From Nocardioidaceae bacterium (GTDB lineage: Bacteria > Actinomycetota > Actinomycetes > Propionibacteriales > Nocardioidaceae), in NCBI GenBank assembly GCA_030655315.1, contig JAURVT010000012.1, forward strand, positions 47,733 through 111,732: 64,000 nt of DNA, written 5' to 3'. The position numbers were made by a program, and so were the translations under genes. Of this stretch, positions 44,561-52,500 are shown piece after piece. The notes under the pieces are model-generated. The model was not told the DNA's origin, searched no databases, and was given only the letters and a program-made list of their open reading frames with translations. Numbering within the stretch: the stretch's first letter is position 1; every line of letters starts with the position of its first letter.

Positions 44561-45756
44561 GCCCCCAGCGGCGCAACGCCGACCGTGGACGCATGGTGCG
44601 CGGCGACGGCGGCGGCAGCTCCGTGCTGCCCCTCGACGTCGACGCGGTGATCGGCGACCCCACCACCCGGATCGTCGTCTGCTGCGGGTCCGGCGGCGTC
44701 GGCAAGACCACGACCGCTGCGGCCATCGCGCTGCGTGCGGCCGAGCAGGGCCGCCGCGTCTGCGTCCTGACCATCGACCCCGCTCGGCGGCTCGCGCAGT
44801 CGATGGGGCTCACCGAGCTCGACAACGTGCCACGCCCCGTCGAGGGCGTCGGGGGCACCGGCTCGCTCGACGCGATGATGCTCGACATGAAGCGGACCTT
44901 CGACGAGGTCGTCGAAGCGCACGCGTCGGCGGACAAGGCGCGGACGATCCTCGACAACCCCTTCTACCAGGCGCTCTCGAGCTCGTTCGCGGGCACGCAG
45001 GAGTACATGGCGATGGAGAAGCTCGGCCAGCTCTACGCCGAGCAGGGCGGATCGGGCGGCGGCAGCCGGTGGGACCTGATCGTGGTCGACACGCCCCCGT
45101 CGCGGTCGGCGCTCGACTTCCTCGACGCACCCGAGCGGCTCTCGTCGCTGCTCGACGGCCGGTTCATCAAGCTGCTGCTCGCGCCCGCCCGGGGCCCGGC
45201 CCGGTTGTTCTCCGCGGGGTTCGGCATCGTCACGAGCGCGCTCAACAAGGTGCTCGGCGCGCAGGTGCTCACCGACGTGCAGACGTTCATCGCCGCGTTC
45301 GACACGCTCTTCGGCGGCTTCCGCCAGCGCGCGGAGGCGACGTACGCGTTGCTGCAGGCGCCGGGCACCGCGTTCTGCGTGGTGGCGGTGCCCGAGCCCG
45401 ACGCGATGCGCGAGGCCACGTACTTCGTGGACCGGCTGAGCGGCGAGAAGATGCCGCTGGCCGGTCTGGTGGTGAACCGGGTCACCGAGGTCGCCGGCGA
45501 GCTGGACGCCGATGGCGCCGAGGTCGCGGCCCGTCAGGTCGAGGACGCGGACGACGAGACGTCTGCGCGCGTCGCCGGCCTCCTGCGGGTGCACGCGTCA
45601 CTGGGGCGCGTGCGCGAGCGCGAGGACCGGCTCCGTCGCCGCTTCGCCGCCGCGCACCCCTCGGTGCCGACCATCGCCGTGCCCGCGCTGCCCACCGACG
45701 TGCACGACCTCGACGGCCTCCGCACGATCGGGTCCCTGCTCACCCGCCCAGCCTGA
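44557..45756 (+). CDS. ArsA/Get3-like ATPase, second of pair (Rv3680/BagB type)
   Basis: 399 residues. The P-loop reads IVVCCGSGGVGKTTTAAAIA: the catalytic Lys-Thr is kept, but the signature Lys of the deviant Walker A is Ser. Other motifs are LTIDPARRLAQSMGL (switch I) and LIVVDTPPSRSALDFLDAPE (switch II). The partner at 43568 keeps the signature Lys, so the two may form an asymmetric dimer. The start overlaps the partner's stop (ATGA). A hairpin follows at 45842-45864. Confidence 0.9.
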   Translation: MSPQRRNADRGRMVRGDGGGSSVLPLDVDAVIGDPTTRIVVCCGSGGVGKTTTAAAIALRAAEQGRRVCVLTIDPARRLAQSMGLTELDNVPRPVEGVGGTGSLDAMMLDMKRTFDEVVEAHASADKARTILDNPFYQALSSSFAGTQEYMAMEKLGQLYAEQGGSGGGSRWDLIVVDTPPSRSALDFLDAPERLSSLLDGRFIKLLLAPARGPARLFSAGFGIVTSALNKVLGAQVLTDVQTFIAAFDTLFGGFRQRAEATYALLQAPGTAFCVVAVPEPDAMREATYFVDRLSGEKMPLAGLVVNRVTEVAGELDADGAEVAARQVEDADDETSARVAGLLRVHASLGRVREREDRLRRRFAAAHPSVPTIAVPALPTDVHDLDGLRTIGSLLTRPA

Positions 45757-45841
45757 TCACCGGGGCGAAACAGCGTCCGGCCGCGGGTGTGCCCGGCTGG
45801 GGCTGCGTCTGGGCGCGTAGACGACGAGGCGCGGAGGCTGA

Positions 45842-45864
45842 CGACGCACTGGGTTTGTGCGTCG
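45842..45864. terminator. Hairpin between the ATPase pair and whiB4
   Basis: CGACGCAC pairs with GTGCGTCG (8 bp) around a TGGGTTT loop, between convergent genes and 30 bp from the whiB4 stop. Confidence 0.5.
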
Positions 45865-45893
45865 AGGCCGCCGCGACGCAGCCAGGTGCGTGC

Positions 45894-46184
45894 TCAGGCG
45901 GTGCGGACCTCGGCGGGGACGCCGGACTGGGCAGCCTCGAGAATGGCGCGCCAGGAGGTGACGTTGGGACGACGGCGGAGCAGCGCACGGCGCTCACGCT
46001 CGGTCATGCCGCCCCAGACGCCCCACTCGATCTCGTTGTCGAGGGCCTCGGAGAGGCACTCGGCGCGCACGGGGCACCCGGTGCACATCTGCTTGGCGCG
46101 GTTCTGCTCGGCGCCCTTGACGAACAGGACGTCCGGTCCCGCGTCCTTGCACGCCGCGTCAGTTGCCCAGTCTTCGTTCCACAT
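45894..46184 (-). CDS. whiB4: WhiB-family Fe-S regulator (WhiB4 position)
   Basis: 96 residues. Four cysteines are placed as C (DAACKDAG), then MCTGCPVRAECL, the WhiB cluster signature; the GVWGGMTERERRALLRRR beta-turn plus basic DNA-binding segment follows. The location between the ArsA pair and ponA2 matches WhiB4 (Rv3681c), a redox-sensing regulator in mycobacteria. GGGAGG lies 7 nt before the ATG at 46184. Confidence 0.92.
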   Translation of the reverse strand: MWNEDWATDAACKDAGPDVLFVKGAEQNRAKQMCTGCPVRAECLSEALDNEIEWGVWGGMTERERRALLRRRPNVTSWRAILEAAQSGVPAEVRTA

Positions 46185-46389
46185 GTTGCTACCTCCCGAG
46201 AAGGATGCAGTGCCAGCATGTCGCCGACCCCCCGTGACTCTCCGAGCCACACCCCAATCTTGACGACTCGAATCCCTGCGAAACAGACAGAGGCGGATCA
46301 TCCGGAGTAGTCATTTCGGGCTATCTTTGGCCTGGATCGGCGTGTCGCGGTGGCGCTCACGGTTCTGGGGACTCCTCCCACCCGTCCCG

Positions 46390-46395
46390 TACGCT
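46390..46395 (+). promoter_or_regulatory. -10 hexamer TACGCT, leaderless ponA2
   Basis: TACGCT lies 6 nt before the ATG at 46402. This spacing decides the start over upstream in-frame codons from 46327. Confidence 0.55.
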
Positions 46396-46401
46396 GCCGG
46401 T

Positions 46402-48528
46402 ATGTCTGTGCGCTCTCGTCGTTCCGAGCAGGGAACCTCCCCCCTGCGCGCCCTGGGGGCGATGGCCCTGCTCAGTGGTTTCGCCGGTCTTCTAGTCGCG
46501 GGACTGCTGATCCCGGTCACCAGCATCGTCGGGACGTCGACGAACTCGGTGGCCGACGGGTTCGAGAACCTGCCGCTGGCGCTGCGCGAGACCCCGACCG
46601 CCCAGCGGTCGCGGGTCGTCGACTCCACCGGGCGCACGATGGCCTTCTTCTACTCCGAGAACCGCCAGGACGTCGAGCTGGAGCAGATCGCGCCGATCAT
46701 GCGCCAGGCGATCCTGTCGATCGAGGACTATCGCTTCTACTCGCACGGCGCGATCGACGTGAAGGGCACCACGCGCGCCCTGGTCAACAACGCCGCCGAG
46801 GGGTCCACGCAGGGCGGCTCCACGATCACCCAGCAGCTGGTCAAGATGACGCTCGTCCAGCAGGCCGACACCGCCGAGGAGCGCGCGGCGGCCACCGAGA
46901 AGTCCCCGGCCCGCAAGCTGCGCGAGCTCAAGTACGCGATGAGCTACGAGGAGCGCCACTCCAAGGACGAGATCCTCAAGCGCTACCTCAACATCGCCTA
47001 CTTCGGCGACGGCGCCTACGGCATCTCGGCGGCCGCGCGCCACTACTTCTCCAAGAACGCCGAGGACCTCTCCCTCGCCGAGTCCGCCACGCTGGCCGGC
47101 CTGGTGAAGAACCCGGTGCAGTACGACCCCACCAGCTACCCCGAGAACGCGCTCCAGCGCCGCAACACGGTGCTCGCCACCATGCGCGCGCAGGGCGAGG
47201 TCACCGCCGCCGAGGCCGACGCCGCGCTGGCCGCGCCGCTCGGGCTCAAGATCACCGCGTTCTCCAACGGCTGCGTCACCTCCCAGGCCCCGTTCCCGTG
47301 CGACTTCGTCCGCCGCTACCTGCTGCAGGACCCCGCGCTCGGCGACTCGGTCGAGGAGCGCAAGAACAAGATCGAGACCGGTGGCCTCACCATCCGCGCC
47401 AACATCAACCTCAAGTACCAGGCCGCCGCCGACGAGGCCGTCCGCGACAACGTCAACCCCACCGACGCCGCCCTGGGCCTGATGTCGCTGGTCGAGCCGG
47501 GCACCGGCAAGGTCAAGGCGCTCGCGCAGTCCCGTCCGATGGGCGACGACAAGAAGGCCGGCGAGACCTACCTCAACTTCACCGTGCCCAAGCAGTACGG
47601 CGACTCCGGCGGCTTCCAGGCCGGGTCGACGTTCAAGATCTTCTCGCTCGCCTCGGCGCTCGAGAAGGGGATGTCCGTCGGCACCACGATCAACTCGCCC
47701 GCGGTCTACAACGTGCGCGGCCCGTACGCGACGTGCGACGCCGACCGCCCCTGGTACGGCGGCTCCGACGCGCAGGTCAAGAACTCGACCAGCTCGGGCG
47801 GCATGAACATGTACACCGGCACCCGGCTGTCGGTGAACACGTTCTTCATGCAGCTGGAGAAGCGCACGGGTCTGTGCCAGCCGGTGAGCCTGGCCCGCAA
47901 GATGGGCGTCACCGTGCCCGAGCAGGACGTCGTGCCGACCTTCGCCCTCGGCGTCACCAGCACCGACCCGCTGACGCTGGCCAACGCCTACGCGACCTTC
48001 GCGGCGCGGGGCATCTACTGCACGCCGCAGCCGGTGGCCGACATCACCGACTCCTCGGGCCGTGTCATCAAGAAGTACGACAAGGACTGCACCCGGGTGG
48101 TCAAGGAATCCACGGCCGACCAGGTCAACGACATCCTGCGCGGCGTCCAGCAGCCCGGCGGCTTCGGCTACGCCAACGCCGGCCTGTCGATCCCGTCCGC
48201 GGCCAAGACCGGAACGATCCAGGCCCAGCGCGGCGTGACCTACGCCGGCTACACCCCCGACCTTGCCGGTGCGGCGATGGTCGAGGGCGCCAACAGCAAG
48301 GGCCAGCCCATCTCGCTGCAGGGACGCGAGGTCGGCGGCACCTACCTGTCCAACGCGTCGGGCTCGCAGATCGCCGCGCCGATCTGGGGCTCGGCCTTCC
48401 GCGAGCTGACCCAGTACCTCGACGGCGACAACTTCGCCACGCCGCCGTCGGGCCAGCCGTCCACCCGCGTCGTCCGGGGCGACGACGACCGTGGCGGCAA
48501 CGGCCGCGGGGACGACGACCGCCGCTGA
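46402..48528 (+). CDS. ponA2: Class A penicillin-binding protein (PonA2-like), no PASTA domain
   Basis: 708 residues. One N-terminal membrane anchor (ALGAMALLSGFAGLLVAGLL) is followed by a GT51 glycosyltransferase (SIEDYRFYSHGAIDVKG with catalytic Glu; GGSTITQQLVKM; KRYLNIAYFGDGAYGI). The transpeptidase follows with SxxK in QAGSTFKIFSLA, SxN in RLSVNTFF and KTG in SAAKTGTIQA. The C-terminus is a Gly/Asp/Arg-rich tail (DDDRGGNGRGDDDRR) with no PASTA repeat, whereas mycobacterial PonA2 has one. It synthesises peptidoglycan at the membrane surface. Confidence 0.95.
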   Translation: MSVRSRRSEQGTSPLRALGAMALLSGFAGLLVAGLLIPVTSIVGTSTNSVADGFENLPLALRETPTAQRSRVVDSTGRTMAFFYSENRQDVELEQIAPIMRQAILSIEDYRFYSHGAIDVKGTTRALVNNAAEGSTQGGSTITQQLVKMTLVQQADTAEERAAATEKSPARKLRELKYAMSYEERHSKDEILKRYLNIAYFGDGAYGISAAARHYFSKNAEDLSLAESATLAGLVKNPVQYDPTSYPENALQRRNTVLATMRAQGEVTAAEADAALAAPLGLKITAFSNGCVTSQAPFPCDFVRRYLLQDPALGDSVEERKNKIETGGLTIRANINLKYQAAADEAVRDNVNPTDAALGLMSLVEPGTGKVKALAQSRPMGDDKKAGETYLNFTVPKQYGDSGGFQAGSTFKIFSLASALEKGMSVGTTINSPAVYNVRGPYATCDADRPWYGGSDAQVKNSTSSGGMNMYTGTRLSVNTFFMQLEKRTGLCQPVSLARKMGVTVPEQDVVPTFALGVTSTDPLTLANAYATFAARGIYCTPQPVADITDSSGRVIKKYDKDCTRVVKESTADQVNDILRGVQQPGGFGYANAGLSIPSAAKTGTIQAQRGVTYAGYTPDLAGAAMVEGANSKGQPISLQGREVGGTYLSNASGSQIAAPIWGSAFRELTQYLDGDNFATPPSGQPSTRVVRGDDDRGGNGRGDDDRR

Positions 48529-48555
48529 CGTCCGACCGGCTACCGGCCGGCGAGG

Positions 48556-48580
48556 GTCAGGCGCCGAGCTGGCGCCTGAC
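48556..48580. terminator. Perfect 10-bp hairpin at ponA2/yqeY junction
   Basis: GTCAGGCGCC pairs exactly with GGCGCCTGAC around a GAGCT loop, 28 bp after the ponA2 stop. It overlaps the stop codon and last codons of the convergent gene. Confidence 0.65.
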
Positions 48581-49012
48581 CTCGGCGGCGACGACGGCGC
48601 CGTCGGCCCGCCCCTTCACCTGCGGCTGGACGACGCCCATCACCTGGCCCATCGCCTTCATGCCCTCGGCGCCGGTCTGCTGGACGGCGGCGGTGACGAT
48701 GGCGCGCACCTCGTCCTCGCCCAGCGGCTCGGGGAGGTACTCGGCCAGGACGGCCGCCTCGGCACGCTCCTTGTCGGCCAGCTCGGGGCGGTTCCCGGCG
48801 TCGAACGCCTCGGACGCCTCACGGCGCTTCTTGGCCTCGGAGGTGAGCACGCCGAGCACGTCGTCGTCGCTCAGCTCACGAGCCTGCTTGCCCGACACCT
48901 CGGCATTGGTGATGGCGGTCAGCACCATCCGCAGCGTGCCCGAGCGCAGCGAGTCACGCGCCTTGATCGAGGCGGTCAGGTCGTCGCGCAGGCGGTCCTT
49001 GAGTGCACTCAT
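48557..49012 (-). CDS. GatB/YqeY domain protein
   Basis: 151 residues, helical: LKDRLRDDLTASIKARDSLR at the N-terminus, RTLRMVLTAI-like segment LRSGTLRMVLTAITNAEVSG, then LAEYLPEPLGEDEVRAIVTA and MGQVMGVVQPQVKGRADG, the YqeY C-terminal repeat shared with GatB. YqeY proteins are thought to bind tRNA or assist amidotransferase, but the role is unsettled. ATG at 49012 was preferred to the codon at 49021 because homologues begin MS.L. It is divergent from the metallophosphoesterase with only 32 bp between. Confidence 0.9.
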   Translation of the reverse strand: MSALKDRLRDDLTASIKARDSLRSGTLRMVLTAITNAEVSGKQARELSDDDVLGVLTSEAKKRREASEAFDAGNRPELADKERAEAAVLAEYLPEPLGEDEVRAIVTAAVQQTGAEGMKAMGQVMGVVQPQVKGRADGAVVAAEVRRQLGA

Positions 49013-49032
49013 GGACCCCATCCTCCACGCCC

Positions 49033-49038
49033 TAGGCT
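49033..49038 (+). promoter_or_regulatory. -10 hexamer TAGGCT, leaderless metallophosphoesterase gene
   Basis: TAGGCT lies 6 nt before the GTG at 49045, inside the 32-bp divergent gap. Confidence 0.55.
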
Positions 49039-49044
49039 GAGGCC

Positions 49045-49965
49045 GTGCACCCCCTGACCCGGACCGCCCTCGCGACCACCGCCGCCGGAGCCGTCACCCT
49101 CGGGTGGGCGGCCGGCGTGGAGCGCCGCTGGTTCGCGCTGCGACGGGTCGAGGCACCCGTGCTGCCGGCGGGCTCGGCGCCGCTGAAGGTGCTGCACCTG
49201 TCCGACCTGCACATGACGCCGAACCAGCAGGGCAAGCAGCGCTGGGTGGCCGGGCTCGCCGACCTCGCCCCCGACCTCGTCGTCTCGACGGGTGACAACC
49301 TCGCCCACCCCGAGGCCGTCCCGGCGGTGCTGCGGGCGCACGGCGACCTGCTCGACCTGCCGGGCGTCTTCGTCCTCGGCTCCAACGACTACTACTCCCC
49401 CACGCCGCGCAACCCGCTCGCCTACCTGATGGACCACTCCGGCGGCGAGCGCCGCCGCGAGGTCGACATGCCGTGGCGGACGCTGCGCGACGCCTACGCG
49501 GCCCGGGGCTGGCTCGACCTGACCAACGGCTGGGGCTCGCTGCGTGCCGGCGGCCTCGACCTCGGGTTCGTCGGCGTGGACGACCCGCACCTCGGCCTGG
49601 ACGACCTGACGGTGCTGGACCGCTCGCCCGGCACGGCCGTCGACCTGACGCTCGGCGTCGCGCACGCGCCCTACCTGCGGGTGCTCGACGCGTTCGCGTC
49701 CGCCGGGCTGCCGCTGCTGCTGGCCGGCCACACGCACGGCGGCCAGGTCTGCGTGCCCGGGTACGGCGCGCTCGTCACCAACTGCGACCTCGACCGCGCC
49801 CGCGTGAAGGGGCTGCACCAGCACACCGCCGGCGGGCACACGTCCTGGATGAACGTGTCGGCCGGGCTCGGCACGTCGCCGTGGGCGCCGGTCCGGCTCG
49901 CGTGCCGCCCCGAGGCCACGCTCCTCACGCTGACCCCCGCACCACCGGGTGCCGCCAGGCTGTAG
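49045..49965 (+). CDS. Metallophosphoesterase
   Basis: 306 residues of the calcineurin-like fold. Metal motifs in order are VLHLSDLHMTPN (D-X-H), VSTGDNLAH (GDN), VLGSNDYYSP (GXND), and LLAGHTHGGQVCVPGYG (GHTH). The N-terminal helix (LATTAAGAVTLGWAAG) may anchor it to the membrane. Related YkuE-type proteins hydrolyse undecaprenyl or lipid phosphoesters; the substrate here is unknown. It follows ponA2 as Rv3683 does in mycobacteria. Confidence 0.92.
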   Translation: MHPLTRTALATTAAGAVTLGWAAGVERRWFALRRVEAPVLPAGSAPLKVLHLSDLHMTPNQQGKQRWVAGLADLAPDLVVSTGDNLAHPEAVPAVLRAHGDLLDLPGVFVLGSNDYYSPTPRNPLAYLMDHSGGERRREVDMPWRTLRDAYAARGWLDLTNGWGSLRAGGLDLGFVGVDDPHLGLDDLTVLDRSPGTAVDLTLGVAHAPYLRVLDAFASAGLPLLLAGHTHGGQVCVPGYGALVTNCDLDRARVKGLHQHTAGGHTSWMNVSAGLGTSPWAPVRLACRPEATLLTLTPAPPGAARL

Positions 49966-49990
49966 AGTCTGCCCTGTCCTCCGGGACACC

Positions 49991-50064
49991 CGGGGTGTGG
50001 CGCAGCTTGGTAGCGCGCGTCGTTCGGGACGACGAGGCCGCAGGTTCAAATCCTGTCACCCCGA
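49991..50064 (+). tRNA. tRNA-Pro, anticodon CGG
   Basis: 74 nt form a full cloverleaf: acceptor CGGGGTG/CACCCCG, D-arm with GCGC...GCGC around AGCTTGGTA, anticodon stem CGTCG/CGACG with loop TTCGGGA giving anticodon CGG, and T-arm with GGTTCAAATCC. The discriminator is A and CCA is not encoded. A TAGAGT hexamer at 49963-49968 is the likely -10. Confidence 0.97.
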
Positions 50065-50119
50065 CACAGCAACGAACACCTCAGGCCGAACCGCAGTCCG
50101 AACACTGCCGGCCGGACGC

Positions 50120-50149
50120 AGAGCCCTGGACCTCCTGGTCCGGGGCTCT
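50120..50149 (+). terminator. tRNA-Pro terminator
   Basis: A 13-bp stem (AGAGCCCTGGACC with its complement, one T-G pair) with a TCCT loop is followed by TT, 55 bp after the tRNA. Confidence 0.7.
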
Positions 50150-50205
50150 TCGCCGTTCCGCGTCTGCCGGACCGGGCGACCGGCCCTGTGACACACTTCG
50201 GCACT

Positions 50206-51018
50206 GTGAGCGACGACACCTCGGGGAGCGACGACACCTCGGGTGGTCCGGCACCCCAGCGACGCGTGGTGCGCCGGGTGGTGCGCAAGCCCGTCGTCGC
50301 GCCGCCGCCGGTCGCGGCCGCACCGCCGCCGACCGTCCCGTCACCGCCCACCACCGACGCGGCGCGCGCCCCCGCACCGGGGCGACGGGCCGCCCGACCG
50401 CCCCGGCTCACGCTCCCCAGGCTCACGGTCCCCCGGCTGACGATGCCCACGCTCACGCTGCCGTCGCGCCGCCGGACCGACGACGAGCCGGACGCCGCGC
50501 CGGACGAGCGGCCGAGCGGTGCGTCGACCGTCGAGCACCCCGCGGAGCCCCGGCCCGCGGTGCTGCTGGTCCGCGCCCGCGAGGGCTCGGCCCGCGTCCT
50601 CGGGATCGTCGCCCACGGCCTCGACCGGCTGTTCGCGCTGCCGCTGCCGGCCCAGGCCGCGGGTCTCGGGCTCGGGCTCGGGCTGGTCGCGGTGCTCCTG
50701 TGCTGGGGGGCGACGCGGGTCTTCGCCGCGGTGCTCGGCACGCCGGCCGGAGGTCGCTGGGGCTTCCTCGTGCTCGTGGTGGTCGCGCTCGTCGCGATCG
50801 TCGTCGGTGCCCGTGCACTCGCCCGCATCGGCGCGCCCGAGCCGGGCTCGACGAGCCTGGTGGCGGTCCTGCTCGTGCCGGTCGTCGTGCTCGGCCTGTT
50901 CCTCGGCCCCTCGGGCACCGGGTGGGGGTTCCTGATCGTGCCCGTGCTGGCCGCGCTCTCCTTCGCGGGCGTGCAACCCGTCACCGCGCGGCTGGCGAGC
51001 ACCCCGCCCGAGGACTGA
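50206..51018 (+). CDS. Membrane protein with disordered Pro-rich N-terminus, unknown function
   Basis: 270 residues. The first 130 are low-complexity: duplicated DDTSGSDDTSG, then RRVVRRVVRKPVV, Pro/Ala stretches and a four-fold RLT(L/V/M)P pentapeptide run (PRLTLPRLTVPRLTMP). Four hydrophobic helices follow (LGLGLGLVAVLLCWGATRVF, GFLVLVVVALVAIVVGARAL, LVAVLLVPVVVLGLFLG, GFLIVPVLAALSFAGVQ). I do not recognise the family. GTG at 50206 is taken because a CACACTT-type hexamer ends 7 nt upstream; GTG at 50188 is in frame too. Confidence 0.7.
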   Translation: MSDDTSGSDDTSGGPAPQRRVVRRVVRKPVVAPPPVAAAPPPTVPSPPTTDAARAPAPGRRAARPPRLTLPRLTVPRLTMPTLTLPSRRRTDDEPDAAPDERPSGASTVEHPAEPRPAVLLVRAREGSARVLGIVAHGLDRLFALPLPAQAAGLGLGLGLVAVLLCWGATRVFAAVLGTPAGGRWGFLVLVVVALVAIVVGARALARIGAPEPGSTSLVAVLLVPVVVLGLFLGPSGTGWGFLIVPVLAALSFAGVQPVTARLASTPPED

Positions 51019-51021
51019 CCG

Positions 51022-51534
51022 TCAGCGGCGCGCGGCGAGCCCGAGCACGTAGGCGGCCTGGCCGGCGTGCTGCAGGCAGTCGCCGATCAGGCTGACGAGC
51101 CGGACGCCGGCGGTGACGGGCGGGTCCCAGTCGGCGTCGACGACGCGCGCCACCTCGGCCTCGTCCAGCCGGCCGACGTAGTCGAGCGTGGCGGCGTGGA
51201 CGGCCCGGTGGTACTCGCGCAGGAACGCGCCGCCGAGGCGCACGGAGCCGACGGCGTCGGAGTCCTGGCCGTAGCCGATCTCGGAGTCGGCGAACGGGAG
51301 ACCGGCACGGCCCGCGAAGCCCTGGGACGTCCAGACCTGGTCGGTCCCGGCGAGCCCGGCGACGTGGTCGTCCTGCACCCGGGCGAGGTGCCAGAGCAGC
51401 CACGACACCGAGTTCGCCTCGGCGTCCGGCCGCCATCGCGCGACCTCGTCGTCGAGTCCGTCGGTGAGGCCCTCGACGAGCTCGTCGATCCTCTCGACCT
51501 GATCGGTGAACACCTGGCGCAGCACGTCTGACAT
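51022..51534 (-). CDS. DinB/mycothiol-transferase-like protein (DUF664)
   Basis: 170 residues, four-helix bundle of the DinB family. SVSWLLWHLARVQDDHVAGLAG provides the first metal His (WHLAR) and IGDCLQHAGQAAYVLGL the C-terminal His motif. Members use mycothiol or bacillithiol and divalent metal for thiol transfer. The exact reaction is unknown. ATG at 51534 follows a TAGGTT hexamer by 7 nt, suggesting a leaderless message. Confidence 0.85.
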   Translation of the reverse strand: MSDVLRQVFTDQVERIDELVEGLTDGLDDEVARWRPDAEANSVSWLLWHLARVQDDHVAGLAGTDQVWTSQGFAGRAGLPFADSEIGYGQDSDAVGSVRLGGAFLREYHRAVHAATLDYVGRLDEAEVARVVDADWDPPVTAGVRLVSLIGDCLQHAGQAAYVLGLAARR

Positions 51535-51541
51535 GCCACCC

Positions 51542-51547
51542 AACCTA
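51542..51547 (-). promoter_or_regulatory. -10 hexamer TAGGTT, leaderless dinB-like gene
   Basis: On the minus strand TAGGTT is followed by seven bases and then the ATG at 51534. Confidence 0.5.
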
Positions 51548-51678
51548 ACCCCGCGGCATGGTCCGTCCCGAGGGGGCGACGACCGGGCGCGGTCCGACGC
51601 GCGCTGTTCACCCGACGCTCATCTGGTCGGCGGTCGCGCATCCCCGCCGGGCCATGACCCCGACGGACCGTGGATCCC

Positions 51679-52464
51679 ATGAGCGTGCTGAGCGCGTGGA
51701 AGCAGACCGTGGCCGAGCAGGGGTCGCGACCCCGGGTGGTCGCGCACCGCGGCTTCAGCCACGTCGCCCCCGAGAACACCCTGTCGTCGGTCCGGGCGGC
51801 GATCGACGCCGGCGCCGACGAGGTCGAGATCGACGTCCAGCGCACCGCCGACGGCCAGCTCGTCGTCCTGCACGACCGCAGCCTGCGGCGTACGACCGAC
51901 GTCGCCCGCGTCTGGCGCGACCGCGCGGACGACCCGGTCGAGACCTTCACCCTCGCCGAGCTGTCCGAGCTCGACGCCGGCGCCGCGTGGGGCCGGCGCA
52001 CCACGCACGAGCCGGTGCCGACGCTCATCGAGGTGCTCGACGTCCTCGCGCTCACCGACGTGCGGCTGCTGCTCGAGCTGAAGAAGCCGGCGTACTTCCC
52101 CGGGATCGAGCGCGACCTGGCCCGGGTGCTCGACCACCACCAGGTCGGCCGCCGCCGCGACGTCGAGGTGCAGAGCTTCGACACCGCGGCCCTGCGCCGG
52201 TTCCACCGGCTCGCGCCGGGCGTCTCGCACGGCGTCCTCACCAAGGTCGCCCCGCAGCGGCCGCAGCTGCTGTCGTGGGCCCAGGGCGTCAACCCGTGGC
52301 ACGGCTCGATCAGCGCCGGCTACGTGCGCCGCGCCCGGATCGTCGGCCTCACCACCTACGCCTGGACGGTCAACACCGTCGAGGACATGCAGCGCCTCGT
52401 CGAGGCCGGCGTCGACGCCATCATCACCGACCGTCCCGACCTCGCCCGCGGCCTTATCGGCTGA
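51679..52464 (+). CDS. Glycerophosphodiester phosphodiesterase
   Basis: 261 residues, TIM-barrel GDPD. N-terminal motif RVVAHRGFSHVAPENTLSSV holds the His-Arg and Glu-Asn; GADEVEIDVQRTADGQLVVLHD gives the metal Glu/Asp and second His. LLLELKKP carries the Glu-x-Lys pair. No signal peptide, so it is cytoplasmic (UgpQ type). It degrades glycerophosphodiesters to sn-glycerol-3-phosphate. ATG at 51679 was chosen over the in-frame GTG at 51670. Confidence 0.92.
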   Translation: MSVLSAWKQTVAEQGSRPRVVAHRGFSHVAPENTLSSVRAAIDAGADEVEIDVQRTADGQLVVLHDRSLRRTTDVARVWRDRADDPVETFTLAELSELDAGAAWGRRTTHEPVPTLIEVLDVLALTDVRLLLELKKPAYFPGIERDLARVLDHHQVGRRRDVEVQSFDTAALRRFHRLAPGVSHGVLTKVAPQRPQLLSWAQGVNPWHGSISAGYVRRARIVGLTTYAWTVNTVEDMQRLVEAGVDAIITDRPDLARGLIG

Positions 52465-52500
52465 CGCCTGCGGCATCCCGTCCGGCTGCGGACGTCAGCC
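52459..52500. terminator. Bidirectional hairpin containing both stop codons
   Basis: GGCTGACG (52459-52466) and CGTCAGCC (52493-52500) are perfectly complementary, with further inner pairing. Each arm contains the TGA of one of the two convergent genes. Confidence 0.55.
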
